Below, one piece after another: positions 32,044 through 41,149 of a stretch of DNA of 44,930 nucleotides. The first letter of the stretch is position 1, and the number at the start of each line of letters is the position of its first letter. Made by a program: the position numbers and the translations under genes. Source of the stretch: Natrialba chahannaoensis JCM 10990 (GTDB taxonomy: Archaea; Halobacteriota; Halobacteria; Halobacteriales; Natrialbaceae); NCBI RefSeq assembly GCF_000337135.1, contig NZ_AOIN01000099.1, positions 1,569-46,498 on the forward strand. The letters run 5' to 3'. Under the pieces are notes generated by a model. It was not told where the DNA came from, searched no databases, and saw only the letters and a list, made by a program, of their open reading frames with translations.

Positions 32044-32889
32044 GTGAGTGACGGCGATAGCGACCAGAGCGTCGAAGCGGGAGCGGAAGCAGAAACAGAG
32101 ACAGAAGAGGAGACGGACGCGGAGACGCAACCGGACGAGGAAACACCAGACCAGCCACCCGTCCTGCTCGTTCGCGACGACCGCGAGTTCCTCGTCCAAC
32201 CCGGCGAGGAGATGGGAACCGACCTCGGCATCCTCGAGGTCCCCGCGGATGTCGAACCAGGTGACACCGTCGAAACGCACCTGGACGAAGCGTTCCACGT
32301 CCGTCGACTCCGTGGCCCGGACCTCTTTCATCACTTCGAGCGCACGGGCGCACCGATGGTCCCCCGCGATATCGGACTCATCATCGGCGAAACCGGCATC
32401 GCGCGCGGTGACCGCGTCCTCGACACCGGCACCGGAACCGGCGTCCTCTCGGCCACGATGGCCCGTGCCGGCGCGACAGTAGTAACGTACGAACGAGACC
32501 CCGACTTCGCCGATGTCGCCCGCGAGAACATGGTTCTCGGCGGCATCTCGGACGCCGTCGATGTTCGAACCGGCGACCTGACCGAAGAACTGGAGACGGG
32601 AGCACTCGAGTCCGCGCCGTTCGACGTACTCACCCTCGATACGGGTGACGCGGCCGAAATCGTCACGCATGCACCAGAGTTGCTTGTCGAGGGTGGCTTC
32701 GTCGCGGTCTACGGCCCGTTCATCGAGTCGACGCGCGACGTCGTCGAGGCGGCCCGCGAGGCCGGGTTGTCGAATATCCGGACGCGAGAGACGATTCAGC
32801 GCGAGATGCAGTTCGACGACCGCGGTTCGCGGCCGTCGACGGCACCCGTGGGGCACACGGGGTATCTGACGATCGCCCGGAACGAGTAG
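32044..32889 (+). CDS. trmI: tRNA (adenine-N1)-methyltransferase
   Basis: SAM-dependent methylation of tRNA A57/A58 in the T-loop. The 281-aa protein has a Glu/Thr-rich acidic leader (~40 residues, hexamer-periodic codons), the small N-terminal beta domain (LLVRDDREFLVQPGEEMGTD), the linker FHHFERTGAPMVPRDIGLII and the SAM-binding motif I VLDTGTGTGVLSATMARAG, then VTYERDPDFADVARENM. The catalytic-region Asp is in LTLDTGDAAEI. The start is GTG 32044. It follows nac on the same strand, an arrangement I recall from other haloarchaea. Confidence 0.92.
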   Translation: MSDGDSDQSVEAGAEAETETEEETDAETQPDEETPDQPPVLLVRDDREFLVQPGEEMGTDLGILEVPADVEPGDTVETHLDEAFHVRRLRGPDLFHHFERTGAPMVPRDIGLIIGETGIARGDRVLDTGTGTGVLSATMARAGATVVTYERDPDFADVARENMVLGGISDAVDVRTGDLTEELETGALESAPFDVLTLDTGDAAEIVTHAPELLVEGGFVAVYGPFIESTRDVVEAAREAGLSNIRTRETIQREMQFDDRGSRPSTAPVGHTGYLTIARNE

Positions 32890-33189
32890 TTCTCCCTCTC
32901 TCCGTTACGTCCCATGTGGATCCGTCCACAAGAGAGGTGTCATCGAGCGAGAGGTTCGAAGAACCCGAGAGATGCGCGGTTCGGAGCCTGGAGGGTGAGA
33001 ACCGCGGGTATGCGAACGGGCAAAGCCCGTGAGCACGACTGTTTACCGCGTGTGAACGGAGTGAGCGCGCGGGCCGACGACTGATGTGGAGACTCGCGAA
33101 GCGAGTCGGAACGGAAGGAGGAGTGTTTTTCATCGAAGTTTTTCCGAGTGTGGTCGCGAAGCGACCGCACGCAGAGAAAAAGTTCGGTT
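32890..33189. repeat. spacer with three short-loop hairpins
   Basis: The spacer lies between convergent trmI and the TFS gene. Perfect inverted repeats: ACGGGC-AAA-GCCCGT (33016-33030), GACTCGC-GAA-GCGAGTC (33091-33107) and GGTCGC-GAA-GCGACC (33152-33166, extendable to 10 bp with one wobble). Two share the CGC-GAA-GCG apex. A TTTTT run follows the second at about 33125. They probably act as terminators or belong to a dispersed haloarchaeal repeat. No protein-like frame. Confidence 0.55.
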
Positions 33190-33498
33190 CTAGTTATCGT
33201 CTTCGCGCCACTTGTGCTCACACTCAGAACAGATGAAAAAGCGCGTCTCGGACTCGTCGGCCGAACGAATCTGCTGCATATACCAGTACGCGCGGTCGTG
33301 GCCACACTCGGGACAGTGGGCATCGGTCTCGGGCAGCGAGGTCTCGTCGGAGGACTCGATAACCTCGGTCGCCTCTTGACTGTCCGTGACGACGTATTCG
33401 TCGGCGTCGCCCTTGGGTTTCGTATAGCCACAGCTTCCGCACTCCCACAGACCGTCATCGGCTTTCATCATCGAACCGCATTCGTCGCAGAATTCCAT
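33190..33498 (-). CDS. tfs: transcription factor S (TFIIS/RPA12-like)
   Basis: Archaeal RNA-polymerase cleavage factor that rescues backtracked complexes. 102 aa with two zinc ribbons: the N-terminal one uses CDECGS and WECGSCGY; the C-terminal one uses CPECGH and FICSECEHKW. The acidic hairpin with the essential Asp-Glu pair is seen in QIRSADESETRFF. Length and layout match the TFS family. Single gene, convergent with trmI. Confidence 0.93.
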   Translation of the reverse strand: MEFCDECGSMMKADDGLWECGSCGYTKPKGDADEYVVTDSQEATEVIESSDETSLPETDAHCPECGHDRAYWYMQQIRSADESETRFFICSECEHKWREDDN

Positions 33499-33583
33499 CG
33501 TTGTCCGGGCTACGTCGGTCGAGCGACTTAAGCGACCCGTTTGGATTCGGCGACGCTCTCACCGCTCGTGCTGACGCAGCGGC

Positions 33584-33841
33584 TCAACCCTCTCCTTCCG
33601 ACTGAAACGGCTCGCCCACAGCCTCCCGCGGCAACGCGTTGTGTAATGCCGCCTCGAGTTCACCCGCCGACTCGTATCGCTCCTCCTGTGTCTCACCGAG
33701 AAGCGACCCCAGATTCCGCTCGCCGTCTGCAAGCACCAGCGTCGTTGCCTCGAACGCGCCCGCTGCCTCGGCTTTCGTGACGGGGTACTCGAGTTCCTCG
33801 AAGGTGGACTCGAGTTCGTTCAGTTTCAGTGTGCGGTCCAT
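33584..33841 (-). CDS. DUF5789-like haloarchaeal small protein
   Basis: An 85-aa acidic protein beginning MDRTLKLNELESTFEELEYP and ending LPREAVGEPFQSEGEG, a haloarchaeal family (DUF5789, from memory) distantly like DUF2795. Conserved features seen: the EYPVTK motif near residue 20 and the C-terminal LPREAVGEP. ATG 33841 is chosen; the upstream open frame overlaps the divergent MFS gene. Function unknown. Confidence 0.72.
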   Translation of the reverse strand: MDRTLKLNELESTFEELEYPVTKAEAAGAFEATTLVLADGERNLGSLLGETQEERYESAGELEAALHNALPREAVGEPFQSEGEG

Positions 33842-33965
33842 ACAGGAGTAAACGCGGCGTGAGGGCTTGTAGGTGTATATCGTCGTATCGAGGCCCAAAA
33901 CAGTCAATTTAGACAATACTTCGTTTCGAAATGTTAATCGGGCGCGACGCCGCAGAGGTATATCG

Positions 33966-35258
33966 ATGCGGAATCTGGGACGACGTGTCGCGGCGCAGTT
34001 CGCCGTCGACCGGCGGGTACTGGCGCTCGCGTTCGCCCGGATGGCAGACGGGATTGGGAACTCGTTTCTGGTGATCGTGATCCCGCTGTACGTGGCCAGT
34101 GATGTCGTTGGGGGGCCGACGTTCGGACTGGCGGAGTCGATGATCATCGGGATCATCCTCTCGATTTTTGGCTTTCTCAACAGCAGCTTTCAGCCGCTGA
34201 CGGGGCGGTTCTCGGACCGTGCGGGGAAGCGGAAGCTGTTCGTTCTGATCGGACTCGCCGGACTCGCGACGATGAACGTCGCATATCTCTTCGCCGAGTC
34301 GTACCTCTCGCTGCTCGTCATCCGCGGCCTGCAGGGTATCAGTGTCGCGTTCATCATCCCCGCGTCGGTCGCGCTGGTCAACGAACTCGCGACGACGGAC
34401 GACCGCGGCGGAAACATGGGTGTCTACAACACGTTCCGGCTGATCGGCTTCGGTGCCGGCCCAGTTGTCGCGGGTGCAGTGGTCAACGCAGGCCCCTACA
34501 CGCTTCCGATTGGGGAGTTGTCCATCTCCGGCTTCGACGCCGCGTTCTATATCGCGGCGATCACGGCGATCATCAGCTTCCTGCTCGTGACCGTACTGAT
34601 CACCGATCCCGAGTCGACACGGGCGAACGCGAGCGCGGATCTCGCCATCCCAGTCTGGGACCGAACGGGGCCGAACCTGCTCGATCCGATCTTCACGCTC
34701 GGCGTCGCGTCGCTGTTCATGGCGACCGCAATCGCCCTCTTCGCGACGATCCAGCCGCAGGTCAACGCCCACCTCGAGCAGGGAGCAACCTGGTTCGGGC
34801 TCCAGTTCGCGGCGTTCATCGTTGCCCAGATTCTCCTCCAGACGCCGATCGGGCGCGCTTGCGACCGCTACGGCCGGCGGCCGTTCATCGTCGTCGGGAT
34901 GGTGCTGTTGATCCCAACGACGCTCGTGCAAGGGTACGTCCCATCCTCCGAGACGATGTTTGTCGCGCGACTCCTGCAAGGGATCGCCGGCGCAATGGTG
35001 TTCGCGCCGTCGCTCGCGCTCGCGGGAGACCTCGCGGGCGAGGGTGAGTCCGGTTCGAAGCTCTCGGTTCTCACGATGGCCTTCGGCTTCGGGATCGCCA
35101 TCGGACCTCTTTCTTCGGGTGCGCTGGTCGGCTACGGCTTCGAGGTGCCGTTCATCTTCGGTACCGCGCTCGCCGTGATCGGCACGATCCTCGTCTACAC
35201 GCAGATTGAGGAGACCGTAGAGCAGACACAGCCGGTGCCGCTTGTCGGGAGTGACTGA
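33966..35258 (+). CDS. MFS transporter
   Basis: A 430-aa major-facilitator permease with about twelve hydrophobic helices. Motif A-like loops are seen after TM2 (QPLTGRFSDRAGKRKLFVLI) and after TM8 (GRACDRYGRRPFIVVG). TM4-5 contain RGLQGISVAFIIPASVALVN, and the pseudo-repeat copy is LLQGIAGAMVFAPSLALAGD, a drug-efflux/sugar-permease-like pattern. Substrate unknown. ATG 33966 is about 30 bp after a TATA-like ATGTTAATC. Confidence 0.9.
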   Translation: MRNLGRRVAAQFAVDRRVLALAFARMADGIGNSFLVIVIPLYVASDVVGGPTFGLAESMIIGIILSIFGFLNSSFQPLTGRFSDRAGKRKLFVLIGLAGLATMNVAYLFAESYLSLLVIRGLQGISVAFIIPASVALVNELATTDDRGGNMGVYNTFRLIGFGAGPVVAGAVVNAGPYTLPIGELSISGFDAAFYIAAITAIISFLLVTVLITDPESTRANASADLAIPVWDRTGPNLLDPIFTLGVASLFMATAIALFATIQPQVNAHLEQGATWFGLQFAAFIVAQILLQTPIGRACDRYGRRPFIVVGMVLLIPTTLVQGYVPSSETMFVARLLQGIAGAMVFAPSLALAGDLAGEGESGSKLSVLTMAFGFGIAIGPLSSGALVGYGFEVPFIFGTALAVIGTILVYTQIEETVEQTQPVPLVGSD

Positions 35259-35373
35259 GCCGTCACTGGGCCGCAAGTGCCATGCCAGGATGAGGAGAGA
35301 GGCTAACGGGCGGGAGTACGGCAGACGAGACGTGACGCAACGCAAAAGTACCACATGCCCGTACGATGCGACG

Positions 35374-35877
35374 ATGACGCTCTCGGAGGAGGCCACGGAA
35401 CGGCTAGCCGACGTGGTGGAGCTACAGCCGACGAAAAATTCCGAGTTGCAAGACCGGTGGGAGATGGAAAGCGGCAGCGAGGTCCACCAGTACTTGGAAA
35501 ACGAACTCGGCGACTACTACTTTCGCGACGACAACAGCCTGATCCGGGCGACCGCCGAAGCCGCGGATCTTGTCGACGTCGAGCCGGGGATCGAGAGCGA
35601 CCCCGACGCGGAGGGGGCACCCTCCCGCGTCCGCGTGCCAGAACTGCAGGTACAGATCGTCGACGTGCTCGCCGGTCCCGACGAGAAATCAGAGAGCGTG
35701 GTCTCGGTGTTACACGCACTCCGAGACGAATTCGACGTGGACCCAGATGCGGAAGACGTTCGCTCTGGCCTCCAGAGTCTGCGCCGGAAGGGTGTTGTTG
35801 AGGTAGAGTACCGGACGGTTCCGACGTTCCGACTAGCAGCGCCGCGAGACGAAATCGAAGTCGAAGCGGCGAACTGA
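35374..35877 (+). CDS. DUF5797-like haloarchaeal protein (winged-helix features)
   Basis: A 167-aa acidic protein starting MTLSEEATERLADVVELQPT. The N-terminal part (NSELQDRWEMESGSEVHQYL, then ENELGDYYFRDDNSLIRAT) and the C-terminal half (IVDVLAGPDEKSESVVSVLH, then SGLQSLRRKGVVEVEYRTVP) both have the spacing of winged helix-turn-helix units, so a DNA-binding role is plausible but unproven. ATG 35374 lies about 28 bp after a TATA-like GCAAAAGTA. The DUF number is from memory. Confidence 0.72.
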   Translation: MTLSEEATERLADVVELQPTKNSELQDRWEMESGSEVHQYLENELGDYYFRDDNSLIRATAEAADLVDVEPGIESDPDAEGAPSRVRVPELQVQIVDVLAGPDEKSESVVSVLHALRDEFDVDPDAEDVRSGLQSLRRKGVVEVEYRTVPTFRLAAPRDEIEVEAAN

Positions 35878-35946
35878 TCTGTCTCGTTTTCTTCGATAGA
35901 GCGTTGGATAGAAAGACAGTTTTGGAGCCACCAACGAGTGGCCAGT

Positions 35947-36249
35947 ATGGCTACGCGCCCCACCCTCCGGGAGTACGCGCTCTCACTCGACAGGTTCGCC
36001 CTCTGCTTCGCCGCCGGACTGTTGCTGATGGGCCACGCCGCCCTCTCGTTCTGGGAGGTCACATACACCGCAGCAGACCCATCGATGCCGACGATCACGA
36101 TGGGAACCGGGAGCACGATCTATTACACAGCAGTGTTCGTCGTCGGTGCGGTACTCGCGTTCGTCGCAGTCATGACTGCTCTCTACAGAGTCATTCGAGA
36201 CGCGACCGGCGCAGCAGACCCAGCTGACGTACAACCGGAACGAAACTGA
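35947..36249 (+). CDS. small two-helix membrane protein
   Basis: A 100-aa protein with hydrophobic helices at about residues 17-37 (FALCFAAGLLLMGHAALSFW) and 60-82 (YYTAVFVVGAVLAFVAVMTA), separated by a Thr/Pro-rich loop. It ends in a charged tail. ATG 35947 (an in-frame codon at 35938 is possible). Function unknown. Confidence 0.6.
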   Translation: MATRPTLREYALSLDRFALCFAAGLLLMGHAALSFWEVTYTAADPSMPTITMGTGSTIYYTAVFVVGAVLAFVAVMTALYRVIRDATGAADPADVQPERN

Positions 36250-36304
36250 CCGTCGGCCGACCCGAGTACACCCGTTCACGTCACCCCACTACCGACACCA
36301 ACAC

Positions 36305-37351
36305 TCACTCCTGTCCTAGTCGTCGCCGTCGCCGGCGCGCTGCGAGCAGTTGCTGACAGCGCTTCCCTGGCCCACCCTCGATCGGCCACCCCTTCGTCCG
36401 CCAGACCGGCGGCTCGGGTTCGAACGCCGAACAGGAACCCGAACACTCGGCTGCCGTCGGCTGACACGACTTGGCGCTGCAGTACGGCACGAGCTGTGGT
36501 CCCTCCCGTGTGCGCAGTTCGAAGTGACGACAGTCCGGACGCATCGTCTCGACGAACGACCGCCAGCCGCGCTCGTAGGCGCGTTCCGCGAGTGCGAGTC
36601 GTTTCTCGGCTTTCGTCGCTGGCTCGATGTACTCGAATCGCGCCGCCGAGCCGTCGTGGTCGCCGCCATCAGGTCGCTCGAGTATCCGCGTTCCCGGCTC
36701 GTCGACTGTGAGTTGTCTGGGATGCCAGGCTACCTCGGCCGCGAGTACATCCGGATCGAGCGCGAGAATGCCCGCCGCCACCGGCAGCCCCTCGAACAGC
36801 GCCGGCGTGATCGTCTCGTCCGTCGCCTGGGTCGCCACCCAGACCTCGTCCGCCAGCGCCATCGCCACGTCGAACTCGAGTTGCGGCCCGAGCGCGCGGG
36901 CGGCGCTCGCGTCGAGGTCGGGCTTGTTCTCGATGGCGACGATGCGCTCGACCCAGTCGGGGTAGGGCCACTTGCGGCGGATCTGGATGCGGTTGCCTTG
37001 CTTGCGCGTTTCTATAATCCCGCGGTCGTCGGCCTGATGAATCGCCTCGCGGACGTAGCGCCACGGGTAGCCGGGATGGGGCAGCGCGTCGCGGTAGTAC
37101 TCCCACTCAGCGGGTGCGTTGCGGACGATGTGCAAGAGGTCGCTGTCGAGGCGCTTCGCCCCGAATCGTGCCCGGTCCCGGAGGCCGGCGGGGTTGCACT
37201 CGAGTACGATGGTGTCCCAGCGGCGGCGTTTGGTGCCGAGTTGGCGGGCGACGATGTGGTGGGTGTCGTCGTGACTGTGTTCGGGAGGCCACTCGCGTTC
37301 GGCCCAGCGACAGGTTCGGAGTTCGAAGGCGAACTCGGAGTCAGGAGTCAT
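36305..37351 (-). CDS. DUF5787-like haloarchaeal protein
   Basis: A 348-aa protein starting MTPDSEFAFELRTCRWAERE. It contains HHIVARQLGTKRRRWDTIVL (restriction-endonuclease-like strand order), GYPWRYVREAIHQADDRGII with winged-helix character, and IVAIENKPDLD near residue 145. That E-x-K sequence plus upstream acids would fit a PD-(D/E)XK nuclease core. Near the C-terminus four cysteines (CRHFELR..., YCSAKSCQPT, SGSCSAF) may bind a metal or Fe-S cluster. Nuclease function is my inference. It ends in an Arg-rich tail (LLAARRRRRRLGQE). Confidence 0.72.
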   Translation of the reverse strand: MTPDSEFAFELRTCRWAEREWPPEHSHDDTHHIVARQLGTKRRRWDTIVLECNPAGLRDRARFGAKRLDSDLLHIVRNAPAEWEYYRDALPHPGYPWRYVREAIHQADDRGIIETRKQGNRIQIRRKWPYPDWVERIVAIENKPDLDASAARALGPQLEFDVAMALADEVWVATQATDETITPALFEGLPVAAGILALDPDVLAAEVAWHPRQLTVDEPGTRILERPDGGDHDGSAARFEYIEPATKAEKRLALAERAYERGWRSFVETMRPDCRHFELRTREGPQLVPYCSAKSCQPTAAECSGSCSAFEPEPPVWRTKGWPIEGGPGKRCQQLLAARRRRRRLGQE

Positions 37352-37455
37352 GTGGCTGGTCCAGAGTAGAGTGTGTGAGTGGAGTAGATGCGTCTGGTGT
37401 GCCGGTGTCCCTACTGGTGGGCCGGCGGTACGGTGGCGTCGGGTTCGGAGCCCAC

Positions 37456-37884
37456 TCAGACCGACTCGAGTTCGTCGAGGAACTCGTTGGCGTCCTCGAG
37501 AATCTCTCGGGGGCCATCCTGCGTGACGGTGTTGACCGCCTGCTCGTAGTCACGCCACTGGAGGTCTCGATGCTCGTTCGAGAGCTCGGCGCTCGCCTCG
37601 AACGACTTCGCCACGAAGAGGTGAACGGTCTTGTGGATCGTCTTGCCGTTGGCCTCGAAGACGTAGTCGTAGTCCTTGCGAAAGCCATCGAGTAGTCTGA
37701 ACTGATCGATACCTGCCTCTTCCTTTATTTCGCGGATCGCCGTCTGTTGTAGCTCTTCATCTCCTTCGACACCGCCCTTCGGAAACTCCCAGTCGCCCGG
37801 GCGGCTCTTGAGTAGAAGATACTCGCGCCGGCCCCGCGTGTCGCGGAAGAGGATCGCGCCTGCGCTCGTAGCTTCGACTGCCAT
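37456..37884 (-). CDS. Nudix hydrolase (Ap4A hydrolase type)
   Basis: A 142-aa enzyme probably cleaving bis(5'-nucleosyl)-tetraphosphates. The Nudix box is intact: GGVEGDEELQQTAIREIKEEAGI. It is preceded by EYLLLKSRPGDWEFPKG, typical of Ap4A hydrolases, and followed by FVAKSFEASAELSNEHRDLQW. ATG 37884. It is divergent from the S10-like gene. Confidence 0.88.
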   Translation of the reverse strand: MAVEATSAGAILFRDTRGRREYLLLKSRPGDWEFPKGGVEGDEELQQTAIREIKEEAGIDQFRLLDGFRKDYDYVFEANGKTIHKTVHLFVAKSFEASAELSNEHRDLQWRDYEQAVNTVTQDGPREILEDANEFLDELESV

Positions 37885-37994
37885 TAACAGGGCTAATAGA
37901 TGAGACGTTAAGAGAATATCGGACTGTTCGTCGCGCGTAGACGTATCTCAGCAGGTTTTTACGCGACGACCGTGGAAGAATGAACAACACTGCT

Positions 37995-38330
37995 ATGACC
38001 TTCGTCACCCGTCTCACACTCCAGAGCGGCGATCGCGCCGCCCTCGACGGTATCGTTTCTGACATCAAATCCACTGCCGAGCGAAAGGGCGCTGCCCTCA
38101 AGGGCCCTCACTCTCATCCGCCACGGAAAATCTCGGTCCCCCAGCTGTGTCGACTACACGCCGACGACGACCGCCACTTCGACTCCTGGGAGTACACCGT
38201 TTTTACCCGAGAACTCGAGATCCACGGCCACGACAATCTCGCGCGCAACATCGCCTCGCAGAACTTCCCTGACTCGGTGCATATCGAGGCTGAAGTCGAA
38301 CAGATCCACGGCGCAGGTCGCGGGAACTGA
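37995..38330 (+). CDS. uS10-like protein (S10/mL48 family)
   Basis: A 111-aa protein with the ferredoxin-like fold of ribosomal protein S10: TFVTRLTLQSGDRAALDGIV, then SDIKSTAERKGAALKGPHSH, PPRKISVPQ and YTVFTRELEIHGHDNLARNI. True archaeal S10 usually sits near EF-1alpha, so this is likely a paralogue with an unknown, perhaps translation-linked role. ATG 37995 is preferred because a TATA-like GTTTTTA is centred ~37 bp upstream; ATG 37980 would be too close to it. Confidence 0.7.
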   Translation: MTFVTRLTLQSGDRAALDGIVSDIKSTAERKGAALKGPHSHPPRKISVPQLCRLHADDDRHFDSWEYTVFTRELEIHGHDNLARNIASQNFPDSVHIEAEVEQIHGAGRGN

Positions 38331-38440
38331 CGAAGGAGGGGCTGTCCGACCGTTTTACGTCGTCCTCGTCGCACAACAGACAACAGTGTGACAGCTCCCC
38401 AAGTCGGCACGTCTTTGGCACACCCCGACAATACCTACCT

Positions 38441-39712
38441 ATGGTCACGAGCGACCTCGTCACACTCCGGCGAGATCTGCACCGCAAGCCCGAACCAGCC
38501 TGGCGCGAGTTCTACACCACCGGACGCATCGTCGAGGAAATCCAGTCCCGTGTCGAGCTGGACGAACTCCACGTCGGCCCCGACGCCATCGTCGGTGAAC
38601 ACCGGCTGGCCGTCCCCGACGACACGGAGATCGCCGAGTGGTACGAGCAAGCCAGCGAGTACGATATCGACGACTCAATTCTGTCCCAACTCGAGGGCGG
38701 CTACACGGGAGCCGTTGCAGTCCTCGAACGTGGTGAGGGACCGACAGTCGGTCTGCGGGTCGATATCGACGGCCTGCCACAGCCCGAATCTGAGGCCGAC
38801 GAGCACGCACCCGTCACCGAGGGGTTCCGGTCGGAACACGACGGCGCGATGCACGCCTGCGGACACGACGCCCACGCGACGATCGGTGTCGGCGTGCTCG
38901 AAGCAATCGCCGAAAGCGACTTTTCGGGGACCTTCAAGGTATTCTTCCAGCCCGCAGAGGAAGTTATCGGCGGCGGGAAGTCAATGGCGACGAGCGAGCA
39001 CATCCAGGATGTCGACGCGCTGCTCGCTGCCCACATCGGCCTCGATCATCCGACTGGCGAGATTGTCGCCGGCATCGATGGCTTCCTCGCCGTTTCCCAC
39101 CTCGATGCGACGTTCACCGGTGCGCCCTCTCACGCGGGCGGCCACCCCGAGGAGGGACGAAACGCCGTCCAGGCGATGGCGACAGCGGTCCAGAACCTCT
39201 ACAGCATCCCGCGACACAGTGACGGTCCGACGCGGATCAACGCCGGCGTCGTCGAGGGCGGCACTGCGGCGAACGTCATCCCCGAGGTGGCCCACATCGA
39301 GGCCGAAGTTCGGGGCAAGACGACCGAACTGATGGAGTACATGCGCTCGAACGCGCGCCGAGTGATTCGGAACGCCGCCGAGATGCACGACTGCGAGGTC
39401 GAGATCGAACTCGGTGCAGAAGCGCCGAGTGCGACCAGTGATCAGGACCTCGTCTCGATCGTCAGCGAGGTCGCAGGCGAGACGGCAGGCGTCGAAAACG
39501 TCATGGAGCGCGACGAACTCGGCGGCAGCGAGGACGCAACCTTCCTGATGCAGACAGTCCAGGACAACGGCGGCTCTGCCTGCTACATCGGCGTCGGCAC
39601 GGACCATCCCGGCGGCCACCACACCGCGACGTTCGACGTGGACGAGGAGAGTCTCCAGCACGGCGTCGACGTACTCGCTGGCGCGGTCGAGCAGATTAGC
39701 CGGGACTGGTAG
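38441..39712 (+). CDS. M20D-family amidohydrolase (AbgA/N-acyl amino acid type)
   Basis: A 423-aa metalloenzyme removing acyl or aminobenzoyl groups from amino acids. Metal-binding HACGHDAHATIGVGV (Cys and His ligands) at about residue 138, catalytic Glu pair FFQPAEEVIGGGKSM, and the dimerisation domain HLDATFTGAPSHAGGHPEEG. The insertion after the N-terminal helix (VGPDAIVGEHRLAVPDDTEI) resembles AbgA. The ligand His near the C-terminus is in GTDHPGGHHTATFD. Substrate inferred from family only. Confidence 0.87.
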   Translation: MVTSDLVTLRRDLHRKPEPAWREFYTTGRIVEEIQSRVELDELHVGPDAIVGEHRLAVPDDTEIAEWYEQASEYDIDDSILSQLEGGYTGAVAVLERGEGPTVGLRVDIDGLPQPESEADEHAPVTEGFRSEHDGAMHACGHDAHATIGVGVLEAIAESDFSGTFKVFFQPAEEVIGGGKSMATSEHIQDVDALLAAHIGLDHPTGEIVAGIDGFLAVSHLDATFTGAPSHAGGHPEEGRNAVQAMATAVQNLYSIPRHSDGPTRINAGVVEGGTAANVIPEVAHIEAEVRGKTTELMEYMRSNARRVIRNAAEMHDCEVEIELGAEAPSATSDQDLVSIVSEVAGETAGVENVMERDELGGSEDATFLMQTVQDNGGSACYIGVGTDHPGGHHTATFDVDEESLQHGVDVLAGAVEQISRDW

Positions 39713-39877
39713 ACAAGCCGGTTGACTCCTGAAAACCGACAACTCGGGGCGTCGCCCCACCACTTCGGTATCTACTTGTCCTCGGGATCTGTACGGATGG
39801 CTGACAGTGTCTCGGAGTGAATCGTCATCCCGTATTGACACACGGTGTCGTCACACTCTCACGACGGTGAGTGAAGA

Positions 39878-41149
39878 GTGACGCTGCCGACGCGACTGCA
39901 ACTTGGGCTCTGGCTTCGGATGGCCGTCGCCGGTATCATCGCCAGCTGTGGCATGATCGCTTTGCTCTTCCTCGAAGTCGTCGGAGTCGCGCTGGTGATC
40001 GTAGTCCTACTCGAGTTGATCCTCTGGGTGATCGTCATCTGCCTTCCCGTGTTTATCGCCTGGCACGTCATCGCAGGGATGTATCGACGTGTGATGCCCG
40101 TGCCGCTCGTCGTCGGACGGATTTCTCACGACGGGATGGCCAGCGCCGTCGAGACAGTTGCACACGGCCTCCTACAGCCACAGACGCATCTTCCGAGACG
40201 AGTGCTCGGCGGTGCGGTCGTCGTTCTTCTCGGCTGGCTTCTCGGCTACGTGCTGGTCTGGACACAGTCGCCGTGGACACCGGTGCGGACTGCCGGTGCC
40301 ATCGGTCTCGTCGTTGGCGTCGTGGCGACCAGCTACTATACGGTACGAACCATCGTCGACGAACTGGGTGCTGGTGGCTCCGTCGAACGGTACCTCGAGG
40401 ACGACCTCAAGATCATCGACTCGACCGAGGACTTACTACCCGATAGTGCTGATAGCGACATCGACATCGACATCGACATCGACAACGATACCAGGGAACT
40501 GCAAGCGCGCGTCAATCGACTCGCGAGTCAGGCGAATCTGCCGGCACCGACCGTCAAAGTCGGCCGCAAGCGGGTCCCACTCGCGGCCACGATTGGACTC
40601 CGCCCCGAAACGTCGACGATCATCGTCTCGACTGGACTGGTTGATCTACTCACAGACCGCGAACTCGAGTCGGTCCTCGCACACGAACTCGCACACGTCA
40701 GCAACCGCGATGCAGCGATGCTAACCGTACTCTCGCTCCCCGTCGCGAAAGTCAGGCTCATAATGGCGGCAGTCGATGAAGAATCGTCTCGACAGGCACC
40801 CCTCCACGGGGGGTTCGCGGCGGTTGCACCGATTGTTGCCGGTGTCTGTCGCTGGGCGGTCATCGTCGTGGCTCGATACCGTGAGTACGTCGCAGACCGC
40901 GGTGCCGTCGCGATCACTGGCGATCCGGCTGCCCTCGTGAGCGCACTGGAGAAACTCGACGCCGAACTCGAGGACCAGCCCTTGAGTGACCTCCGGCAGC
41001 GTCGGTCGACAATAGCGTTCTCGATCGTTCCGCCGCCGTGGGAAGAACGACGGTTCTTCGACCGACCGCGGCGGTACATCGCCCGCACCATCTTTGGAAC
41101 ACATCCCCGAACAGAACGGCGGATCAAACGGCTTCGGTCCGACGCCTGA
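39878..41149 (+). CDS. second M48-family membrane metalloprotease
   Basis: A 423-aa HtpX-related protease, GTG start at 39878. Four hydrophobic segments precede the catalytic domain (about residues 10-65 as a hairpin, and 108-150). The zinc motif HELAH is in SVLAHELAHVSNRDAAML near residue 270 and the third-ligand Glu in YREYVADRGAVAIT. The C-terminus GTHPRTERRIKRLRSDA matches HtpX. A low-complexity linker (SDIDIDIDIDND) is encoded by a GACATC repeat. It is larger than the first HtpX at 27012. Function inferred: membrane protein quality control. Confidence 0.85.
   Translation: MTLPTRLQLGLWLRMAVAGIIASCGMIALLFLEVVGVALVIVVLLELILWVIVICLPVFIAWHVIAGMYRRVMPVPLVVGRISHDGMASAVETVAHGLLQPQTHLPRRVLGGAVVVLLGWLLGYVLVWTQSPWTPVRTAGAIGLVVGVVATSYYTVRTIVDELGAGGSVERYLEDDLKIIDSTEDLLPDSADSDIDIDIDIDNDTRELQARVNRLASQANLPAPTVKVGRKRVPLAATIGLRPETSTIIVSTGLVDLLTDRELESVLAHELAHVSNRDAAMLTVLSLPVAKVRLIMAAVDEESSRQAPLHGGFAAVAPIVAGVCRWAVIVVARYREYVADRGAVAITGDPAALVSALEKLDAELEDQPLSDLRQRRSTIAFSIVPPPWEERRFFDRPRRYIARTIFGTHPRTERRIKRLRSDA
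40457..40486 (+). repeat. in-frame GACATC hexanucleotide array
   Basis: Four perfect GACATC units plus GACAAC lie within the second M48 gene and encode alternating Asp-Ile. Copy-number change in six-base steps would keep the frame. Confidence 0.75.

Noticed and set aside
31777-32856. 359-codon minus-strand frame opposite nac and trmI
   Set aside because: No domain resemblance; the plus-strand genes are secure.
33909-35396. 495-codon minus-strand frame opposite the MFS transporter
   Set aside because: Arg/Asp/Glu-rich shadow of a high-GC membrane-protein gene; the plus strand shows clear transporter motifs.
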